A stretch of 6,735 bases of DNA, from the NCBI GenBank assembly GCA_003513895.1, contig DOSU01000099.1, positions 1 through 6,735 on the forward strand, in the 5' to 3' direction. Positions 1 to 5,447 of the stretch are shown piece after piece. Origin of the DNA: Rikenellaceae bacterium (GTDB lineage: Bacteria > Bacteroidota > Bacteroidia > Bacteroidales > UBA932). Numbering within the stretch: position 1 is the first letter of the stretch; the number at the start of each line of letters is the position of its first letter. Below the pieces are notes generated by a model. That model made no database searches, had not been told where the DNA came from, and saw nothing but the letters and a program-made list of their open reading frames with translations. The position numbers and the translations under genes were made by a program.

Positions 1-1035
1 GTAAACCTGAAATACAACCATCTTTTTACAGTTATTGAGTTCCAGATCAAAGGTACAGGGCAGCTAAAGGCTGTTAAACTAGCAACAAATACCACTCTTG
101 CATTTAGTGGCGGCACTATTGATGTTACTCAAGCAACTCCTGCAACTGACGTCTCCTATACTTTTGCCAGCCAGACAGGAGTATCAAGTGAGGTGAAAAC
201 AACCCTTACCTTATCTGCAACACTAACATCCAACAATACCGACACTAAGGTTTACATGGTTATCAACCCGGGAACACCTACAGGTAATTGCCTTATTAGC
301 CTATCAACTGATGGTACAACCTGGAAATACATTAACAAAGCAGCACCTGCCGGAGGCTTTAAACGCGGGGTCAAATATGTGGTTACTATAGATGCTGCAA
401 CTGCTACAGATGCTGTCGTCGACATAGACGGCAATACTTATTCAACAGTACTGATTGGCACCCAGGTATGGATGGCACAAAACCTGAAAACCACCAAATA
501 TAATGATGGTTCTGATATTCCAAATGTGACGGATAATACTTTATGGGGTGGTCGAACACAAGGAGCTTATTGCTATTACAATAACAATGTTGGCACAGAT
601 TACGGTGCGACCTATGGTGCTTTGTACAATTGGTATACCGTAGATAATAATGATGCTACAAAAGTTGCAAGCAACGGTGGTAAAAATATTTGCCCTGCTG
701 GCTGGCATGTACCCACAGTAGAAGAGTGGACAACCTTAATTGATTTTTTAGGAGGCCAGTATGTTGCCGGAGGAGAGTTAAAAGAAACCGGAACCACACA
801 TTGGGCAAGCCCCAACACCGGGGCAACCAACAGTAGTGGCTTCACAGCCCTTTCTGGTGGCTACCGTAACGAGGTTGGAACATATTTAGACATTACTAAA
901 TACAGTTGTTACCGGAATTCTACTAGTTATGGGAGCGATGGCGGACATCTGCTCTTGTCCTACGATAACAAATATATTTACACTCTCCAATCTAATAAGA
1001 CTTACGGTATTTTTGTTCGCTGCATCAAAGATTAA
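1..1035 (+). CDS. Fimbrillin-like / FISUMP-domain surface protein, 5'-truncated
   Basis: The frame is open from the first base of the window to the TAA at 1033-1035, so 344 C-terminal residues are visible and the start lies upstream; the in-frame GTG at 193 is not a real start. Visible residues 1-140 are Thr/Ala/Ser-rich beta-type sequence resembling Bacteroidales fimbrillin-like (Mfa-like) proteins, including a 'GFKRGVKYVVTID' segment like the end of those domains. From residue 141 (DIDGN) to the end it matches the Fib_succ_major paralogous domain: VWMAQNLKTTKYNDG (from about 156), YGALYNWY, CPAGWHVPTVEEW (231-243), LGGQYVAGGELKETGTTHW, the GFTALSGGYRN block and the terminal VRCIKD. Proteins of this kind are usually lipoproteins or secreted surface proteins of unknown function; the signal peptide would be outside the window. 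The next gene starts 4 bp after this stop, so co-transcription is possible, but a hairpin at 1081 may end this transcript. The domain call is good; the cellular role is unknown. Confidence 0.85.
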   Translation, partial: VNLKYNHLFTVIEFQIKGTGQLKAVKLATNTTLAFSGGTIDVTQATPATDVSYTFASQTGVSSEVKTTLTLSATLTSNNTDTKVYMVINPGTPTGNCLISLSTDGTTWKYINKAAPAGGFKRGVKYVVTIDAATATDAVVDIDGNTYSTVLIGTQVWMAQNLKTTKYNDGSDIPNVTDNTLWGGRTQGAYCYYNNNVGTDYGATYGALYNWYTVDNNDATKVASNGGKNICPAGWHVPTVEEWTTLIDFLGGQYVAGGELKETGTTHWASPNTGATNSSGFTALSGGYRNEVGTYLDITKYSCYRNSTSYGSDGGHLLLSYDNKYIYTLQSNKTYGIFVRCIKD

Positions 1036-1039
1036 CACA

Positions 1040-2146
1040 ATGAACTTCAGTCACGAGCAAAATACACTGTTATCACTAATAAAGGCCTCTCTGTGCTTAC
1101 TTAAAAACAGAGAGGCCTTTTTAGATTTTCCGGATGGTCTGGATTGGAACAGTCTTGTCAATCTGGCTGCCAGGCAAGGTGTATTGTGTGTTGCCCGGGA
1201 CGGATTGGTGCAAATGGAGGGGCTCTCCCGTGAGTTGCTTATTCGCTGGGAACTTAGTGTTCAAAAGCTGGAGGCAAGGAACAAAAGGCAGAGAGCGGTT
1301 ATTAAAGAGTTAGTCGCCCTTTTTAGGGAGAATGGTATAGAGATGCTGTTGCTTAAAGGTATTGGATTGAGTGAACTCTATCCAGATCCAAATCACAGAG
1401 AGTGCGGAGATATTGATATTTTCCTTTTTGGAGATTATGAAAAAGGCAATAGAGTTATCGAAGATTTCGGAATTGAAGTTGAAAAAGAAGGCTCAAAACA
1501 CTCAAAGTTCTTTTTTAAAGGGGTTCCTGTCGAAAACCACAAGACATTTCTTAATGTAGAGTATACCAAAGCCGACAAAAATCTGGAAAAGCATTTGCAC
1601 AAGGTGCTTGCTGAACAGGGGTTCGACACAATAATGACAGATGACACTCAGATTCATATTCCAACGCCCGACTTTACAGCAATCTTCCTTTCCCGTCATG
1701 ACATTACTCATTTTTTAGCATCAGGGCTGGTGTTGAGGCATTTTTGCGATTTAGCCCTCTTTTTTGAAAGGAACAAAGCGAGAATAGATTTTGCCAATTT
1801 TGAAAAAGTTATGAGAGGGAATAGACAGTACAGTTTAATTTGCTCATTTTTGGCTATTGGTCATAAGTATTTGGGCATGCCAAATGAAAATTTTCCGGAT
1901 TTTTTAAATGACCGGCAGCAAGTAGAGATTCTTACAAGCCGGGTTTTAGAAGATACTTTTTTTAACAAATACAGATCTATTGACAAAAATGAACTTGAGA
2001 CGATGTGGGTACCACTCAGAAAATTACTGGGTGTAAAAATGCTTTTTCGTTCAAAATGGAAGTATGATTTAATGGAAAACGGGCTCTTTTTTAAATCATT
2101 CATGTTTAGAATACATCAAAACTTTCAACCCCAAAACTGGAATTAA
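1040..2146 (+). CDS. Nucleotidyltransferase family protein (PF14907-like)
   Basis: This is a 368-residue protein of the 'uncharacterised nucleotidyltransferase' family in the polymerase-beta-like superfamily. The N-terminal helix (LLSLIKASL, 10-18), the DW..LV.LA..QGV block (35-48) and a helical linker lead to the core. There LLLKGIGLSELYPDP (103-117) is followed by R120 and the metal-binding GDIDIF (123-128; D124 and D126). E165 in VENHKTF is the likely third carboxylate, although the family more often has an acidic-x-His arrangement here. No signal peptide or membrane segment is seen, so it should be cytoplasmic. I chose ATG 1040 because it restores the family N-terminus; an open extension back to 929 overlaps the previous gene and reads as unrelated sequence, and the next in-frame ATG (1214) would delete conserved helices. 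No Shine-Dalgarno precedes it. The substrate is unknown. Members occur beside HprK-like kinases in some lasso-peptide clusters, which fits the neighbours here. A terminator-like hairpin lies in codons 14-28. Confidence 0.88.
   Translation: MNFSHEQNTLLSLIKASLCLLKNREAFLDFPDGLDWNSLVNLAARQGVLCVARDGLVQMEGLSRELLIRWELSVQKLEARNKRQRAVIKELVALFRENGIEMLLLKGIGLSELYPDPNHRECGDIDIFLFGDYEKGNRVIEDFGIEVEKEGSKHSKFFFKGVPVENHKTFLNVEYTKADKNLEKHLHKVLAEQGFDTIMTDDTQIHIPTPDFTAIFLSRHDITHFLASGLVLRHFCDLALFFERNKARIDFANFEKVMRGNRQYSLICSFLAIGHKYLGMPNENFPDFLNDRQQVEILTSRVLEDTFFNKYRSIDKNELETMWVPLRKLLGVKMLFRSKWKYDLMENGLFFKSFMFRIHQNFQPQNWN
1081..1122 (+). terminator. Intrinsic-terminator-like hairpin inside the nucleotidyltransferase gene
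   Basis: A perfect 14-bp inverted repeat has its left arm AAAGGCCTCTCTGT at 1081-1094 and its right arm ACAGAGAGGCCTTT at 1107-1120, separated by a 12-nt A/T-rich loop. The right arm runs into TTTTT (1118-1122). This has the form of a Rho-independent terminator. It begins 45 bp after the FISUMP stop and sits wholly within codons 14-28 of the next gene. On the other strand the arm is followed by TTTATT, a weaker tract. It may terminate the upstream transcript when the early nucleotidyltransferase codons are not being translated, and be melted by ribosomes when they are. The structure is directly visible; the function is inferred. Confidence 0.6.
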
Positions 2147-2147
2147 T

Positions 2148-3827
2148 ATGCCAAAGATATTCCGCATAAGTTCTAAATGGTTGTTGTTGATTTTTTTCAC
2201 TGTAATGCGGGCGTTTCTTGAAATGGCTGGTCTGGCGTTGTTTGTTCCCCTTTTGCTGCTTCTGCTTGAAGAGGACGGAATTGCAAAAAACGAGTGGCTG
2301 AAACGAATCTACACAGGGCTGAATATCGACAGTTTTGGGACGTTTCTTTTGTTGGTTTGCGGAGTGGTTATGATATTCACATTATTGAAAAATTTTGCTC
2401 TTCACAAGATTAACAACCATCAAAACAGATCTCTTTTAAAGATATTCTCTCATTATTCGAAATCGCTTTTTACCAGTTACTATAACAAAGGTTTGCTTTT
2501 CATAAAAGAGAACAGTTCTTCGGCACTTTCTCACAACACAAATACTGTTTGCTACTCATATGTTTTTGGCGTGCTTGGCCCTGCAATAATTCTGGCCGGA
2601 GATTTAATTCTGGCGATTTTAATAGTTACATCTCTTGCATTTGTAAACATTTATATTGCTCTAATGGAAGTTGTCCTCTTTTTCCCGCTTCTCCTTTTTT
2701 ATCAGATGAAAATAGGAGGAGAACTGCAAAGAGCCGGCAAGTCCGATAATGAGGCTAAGAAAAGCCAGTGGAGGGTCACCATTGAAACATTCAAAGGCTA
2801 TGCCGAAGTAGAGGTAAATAACTCATTTCCAAAACTTATAAGAGTTTTTGAAAAAGGGCTGAATGCAATTTCAGATTCTAAAGAGAGAACGGAAAGCCTG
2901 AGGAGCATCTCTTCCAAACTAATAGAGATAGGGGTTATTATTGTAATTATTGGAGTTGTTTTAGCCGGATATTTTTTTGATAGCAATGGCGGCAATTTTC
3001 GTGTGCTTATAGCTCTTTTTGCAGTAGCTACTCTAAAACTCATGCCTGCCCTGAGGTCTGCTGTTTCTCAATATTCGGTAATTAAATCAAACAAATATAC
3101 TCTCGAAATTATTAAAGAGATAAGCAAAGAGAGCAATATTGATAATGTGCAGGTACCTTACTCAAAAGATTCTGTAAAATTTGATAATAAGCTTGAATTC
3201 AGGAATGTTAGCTTTGGATTTGAAGAAAGATATTTGACAATTACCAACTTCTCAATAATAATTAACAAAGGAGAAAAAGTTGGAATAAAGGGGATTTCCG
3301 GTTCCGGGAAGAGCACTCTGCTTTACCTTTTACTAGGGCTTTATAAACCTTTAAAAGGGGATATTTATATTGACGACACTCCGCTCAGTACGCAAAACAG
3401 AGGCGAATGGCATAAACGGGTGGGATATGTATCTCAGGATATATTTATAATGGATGCTACTCTGGCAGAGAATATAATTTTGTCGCAGGAAACAGACAAC
3501 GACAGGCTGAATCTGGCTATTGAGCGGGCATCACTTAAAGGATTGGTTGATAGTCTACCAATGGGAGTTAATACAAGAATAGGAGATGGTGGCTGCCGTT
3601 TATCCGGTGGCGAAAAACAGAGAGTTGCAATAGCAAGGGCATTTTATAAACAGGCAGATGTATTTTTGCTTGACGAACCTACCTCTGCGCTGGATAATAA
3701 AACAGAGGAAGAAATTGCCAGGACTTTGGAACACCCGGCATTTCGGGATAAAAACATGACTGTGGTGATTGTATCTCATAAGGATAGTTTACTTAGTATT
3801 TGCGACAGAATAATAGATTTAAGCTGA
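2148..3827 (+). CDS. ABC exporter, fused transmembrane and ATPase domains
   Basis: This is a 559-residue half-size exporter of the MsbA/lasso-transporter type. Hydrophobic spans lie at about 11-40, 63-80, 138-160, 163-185, 257-277 and 284-300, matching a six-helix type IV exporter domain. The ATPase domain follows from about 349: likely A-loop aromatic F358, Walker A GISGSGKST (382-390), Q-loop Q430 in YVSQD, signature LSGGE (485-489), Walker B VFLLDEP (505-511) with catalytic E510, D-loop SALD (513-516) and switch H544 in VSHKD. All catalytic elements are present, so it should be active as a homodimer. The protein begins directly with TM1 and has no N-terminal C39 peptidase domain, so it would not cleave a leader itself. 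ATG 2148 follows the previous TAA by one base (TAATATG), indicating translational coupling. The substrate is not shown by the sequence; a modified peptide is suggested by the PqqD-like, kinase and peptidase neighbours, and a lipid or glycan is the main alternative. Confidence 0.92.
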   Translation: MPKIFRISSKWLLLIFFTVMRAFLEMAGLALFVPLLLLLLEEDGIAKNEWLKRIYTGLNIDSFGTFLLLVCGVVMIFTLLKNFALHKINNHQNRSLLKIFSHYSKSLFTSYYNKGLLFIKENSSSALSHNTNTVCYSYVFGVLGPAIILAGDLILAILIVTSLAFVNIYIALMEVVLFFPLLLFYQMKIGGELQRAGKSDNEAKKSQWRVTIETFKGYAEVEVNNSFPKLIRVFEKGLNAISDSKERTESLRSISSKLIEIGVIIVIIGVVLAGYFFDSNGGNFRVLIALFAVATLKLMPALRSAVSQYSVIKSNKYTLEIIKEISKESNIDNVQVPYSKDSVKFDNKLEFRNVSFGFEERYLTITNFSIIINKGEKVGIKGISGSGKSTLLYLLLGLYKPLKGDIYIDDTPLSTQNRGEWHKRVGYVSQDIFIMDATLAENIILSQETDNDRLNLAIERASLKGLVDSLPMGVNTRIGDGGCRLSGGEKQRVAIARAFYKQADVFLLDEPTSALDNKTEEEIARTLEHPAFRDKNMTVVIVSHKDSLLSICDRIIDLS

Positions 3828-4742
3828 ATGGGAAACAAATTGAATTATAAAATTGCAAACAGGTACGTAGAGATACATACAGAATATCCGGAGAACTTAG
3901 CAGGACTTCTCCCGGGTTTTGTCCATTTCCATGACTCATATGATGATAAAGAACCATTGATACAGTTATCCCGGGAATTTGAATCGGAGGAACCGGAATT
4001 GTTATCGTCAGATATTGATAATAAAGTTATTCATACTTTTAACCTTGAAGAGGATTCCTGCAAGTTCTGCAAAAAAGGCAGTAAATATTTCTTTACAATC
4101 GAAGAAAAAGGAGGTGCCGGTTCAATCGAGTTTGCAATGGAAATTGGTTCTCCAAAGGTAAAATGCCGGTTAATGCCAGACTTTGAAAATGGACGAACTA
4201 TCCTGCCAAGCCCTGCTCGTCTTAAATTTTCGCTATGGATGGCACTTGCATTTACAGGAATTCCCCAAAAATTCTCGGCACTCCACTCATCGGTGATTAT
4301 TTATAATAACAGTGCGGTGCTGTTTCTTGGGGAGTCAGGAACAGGCAAAAGCACACATACCAGGCTCTGGCTAAATCATATTGAAGGCAGCAGACTTCTT
4401 AACGATGACAGCCCTATTTTGAGTATAGATGAAGGTGAGACCTGTGTTCACGGGTCGCCCTGGAGCGGAAAGGGGCAAGTATACATAAACGAGAGCTACC
4501 CGGTTAAGGCAATTGTAAGGATTAAGCAGCATCCCTTTAACAAATTACAAAAGCTTAGCACTCTTGAATCTTTTGGAGCACTATACCCGTCATTCCCTCC
4601 GGCATTTCTAAAGGACAACTTCTTCGAAGGGCATATTTGCGAAATTATTTCAAAAGTAATCTCAACCACCCCGGTATATCTCTTACACTGCCTGCCAAAT
4701 CGTGAGGCGGCTGAGATGGTTAAGGAAACCGTATATAAATGA
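3828..4742 (+). CDS. HprK-like P-loop serine kinase family protein
   Basis: This 304-residue protein resembles the C-terminal domain of HPr kinase/phosphorylase and the HprK-like proteins often misnamed ATP-dependent PEP carboxykinase. Its C-terminal half carries ALHSSVI (151-157), the Walker A loop GESGTGKST (168-176), LLNDDSPIL (190-198; D193 and D194 as likely metal/catalytic acids) and GSPWSGK (209-215), and it ends with VYLLHCLPNREAA, a typical family terminus. The N-terminal ~140 residues are divergent and include a C78-x-x-C81 pair. It lacks the N-terminal half of a true HprK, and no HPr gene is nearby, so classic catabolite control is unlikely. Homologues such as PadeK and ThcoK phosphorylate the C-terminal serine of lasso-peptide precursors, which makes peptide phosphorylation the leading hypothesis. 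The ATG abuts the exporter's TGA with no gap, and the 3' end overlaps the next gene by 4 bp (ATGA). The fold call is firm; the substrate is unknown. Confidence 0.87.
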   Translation: MGNKLNYKIANRYVEIHTEYPENLAGLLPGFVHFHDSYDDKEPLIQLSREFESEEPELLSSDIDNKVIHTFNLEEDSCKFCKKGSKYFFTIEEKGGAGSIEFAMEIGSPKVKCRLMPDFENGRTILPSPARLKFSLWMALAFTGIPQKFSALHSSVIIYNNSAVLFLGESGTGKSTHTRLWLNHIEGSRLLNDDSPILSIDEGETCVHGSPWSGKGQVYINESYPVKAIVRIKQHPFNKLQKLSTLESFGALYPSFPPAFLKDNFFEGHICEIISKVISTTPVYLLHCLPNREAAEMVKETVYK

Positions 4743-5194
4743 AAAAGATCATTCCAAATACAGAGGCACTAAAAATCATTGAAGAGGGCATTAAGGCCGG
4801 AAACAGTGTACGCCTCACTGTGCGCGGAAATAGCATGAGTCCCCTTCTTTTAGATGGTGTAGACATTGTAACTCTCCACCCCTTTATTCCTGAGAATCTT
4901 AAAACAGGAGATGTAGTTCTTTTTCGTTACAAAGAGGCTTTTTTGCTTCATAGAATTATTGAAATCCAAGGCACTAACTCCCCGGAAGGAAAAATCATTA
5001 CAAAGGGAGATGCTCTTGAGAAGAAAGAAGAAATAGGGTTTTCTGATGTAGTTGCAGTAGCTGAGGTACCCAAAACCGGACTAATGAAACTATCAGTCCG
5101 AAGAGGACGAATCCTTCTGAACAGGATAATAATACACATAAGGAAACGTTTAAATATTAATCACATAACTGTCACAAATGAAACTAATACCTGA
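4739..5194 (+). CDS. Signal-peptidase-like S24/S26 family protein, Ser/His type
   Basis: This 151-residue protein carries the signal peptidase I-like boxes: VRGNSMSP (28-35) with the nucleophile S32, LKTGDVVLFRY (54-64), FLLHRIIEI (68-76) and ITKGDAL (87-93). H71 occupies the general-base position that is Lys in ordinary bacterial LepB, as in SipW and ER/archaeal signal peptidases; D91 may complete the site. No N-terminal or C-terminal membrane helix is evident. The start is polar and the C-terminus is rich in Arg/Ile, so it looks cytoplasmic or peripheral rather than a general signal peptidase. It begins in the ATGA overlap with the kinase gene and its last 17 bp overlap the PqqD-like gene. 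Small S24/S26 proteins of this type are found next to HprK-like and PqqD-like genes; a leader- or precursor-cleaving role is inferred. A LexA-like regulator is less likely, as there is no DNA-binding domain. Confidence 0.85.
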   Translation: MKKIIPNTEALKIIEEGIKAGNSVRLTVRGNSMSPLLLDGVDIVTLHPFIPENLKTGDVVLFRYKEAFLLHRIIEIQGTNSPEGKIITKGDALEKKEEIGFSDVVAVAEVPKTGLMKLSVRRGRILLNRIIIHIRKRLNINHITVTNETNT

Positions 5195-5447
5195 TTTGAC
5201 ATTGCGCGAAATTGCCGGAGAAAAGATGCTGGTTTTAAAAGGGGCATCAGGCGTAGACCTCACCAAAGTAGTAATGCTAAACAGTACAGCTGAGTATTTA
5301 TGGAACTCTTTGCAGGAAAGGGAATTTCAAAATGAAGATGTTGAGGAGCTCTTAATCCAGAAATATAGTGTTGCGAAAAACCAGGCAAAAATCGATGCCG
5401 GAGTTTGGATACAATCTATGATTAATGCCAGTCTTATTATTTTATAA
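5178..5447 (+). CDS. PqqD-like peptide chaperone / RiPP recognition element
   Basis: This 89-residue protein is the full length expected of PqqD. The order of elements fits: an N-terminal strand with LREIAGEKMLVL (9-20), then VVMLNSTAEYLWNSL (31-45) with the hallmark N-x-TA-x-x-LW, a winged-helix-type helix EDVEELLIQKYSV (53-65), and the closing D73...WIQSMINASLIIL helix and tail. PqqD-family proteins bind the leader of a ribosomally made peptide and present it to modifying enzymes. I chose ATG 5178, which overlaps the previous gene by 17 bp, because the family N-terminus starts here. It is the last gene of the + strand run. Its usual partners (radical SAM enzyme, lasso B2 protease, precursor) are absent from the window, so it may serve the kinase, nucleotidyltransferase or S26-like protein. 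The family call is firm; the bound peptide is unknown. Confidence 0.88.
   Translation: MKLIPDLTLREIAGEKMLVLKGASGVDLTKVVMLNSTAEYLWNSLQEREFQNEDVEELLIQKYSVAKNQAKIDAGVWIQSMINASLIIL
5442..5447. other. Shared palindromic stop site of two convergent genes
   Basis: The palindrome TTATAA holds the TAA of the PqqD-like gene (5445-5447, + strand) and the TAA of the TonB-dependent receptor gene (complement of TTA at 5442-5444). The two coding regions therefore overlap tail to tail by their stop codons, with no intergenic terminator between them. Confidence 0.9.

Larger units (their letters stand above)
1040..5447 (+). other. Putative five-gene operon: nucleotidyltransferase, ABC exporter, HprK-like kinase, S26-like peptidase, PqqD-like
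   Basis: Five same-strand genes are separated by +1, 0, -4 and -17 bp, leaving no room for internal promoters or terminators between them. The composition (recognition element, modifying enzymes, protease-like protein, exporter) parallels the accessory parts of RiPP clusters. The FISUMP gene 4 bp upstream may be the first gene of the same transcript or may be separated from it by the hairpin at 1081-1122. No convincing promoter for the run is visible in the window. Confidence 0.75.

Noticed and set aside
193..195. GTG as a start codon of the FISUMP protein.
   Set aside because: The same frame is open to base 1 with fimbrillin-like sequence, so the protein starts upstream of the window.
1008..1015. 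TATTTTTG matching the Bacteroidetes -7 consensus TAnnTTTG, just upstream of the nucleotidyltransferase start.
   Set aside because: There is no TTG-type -33 element at the expected 19-21 bp upstream, and the site lies in conserved FISUMP coding sequence; a chance match is likely.
929..1039. An upstream in-frame extension of the nucleotidyltransferase to an ATG at 929.
   Set aside because: It overlaps the FISUMP C-terminus in another frame and encodes sequence unlike the family; ATG 1040 gives the family N-terminus.
1371..3043. Several 60-81 residue open frames on both strands (e.g. 1371-1559, 1435-1647, 1861-2103, 2549-2749, 2798-3043) considered as hidden precursor peptides.
   Set aside because: All lie fully inside well-supported genes and show no leader/core organisation or family resemblance; they are frame shadows.
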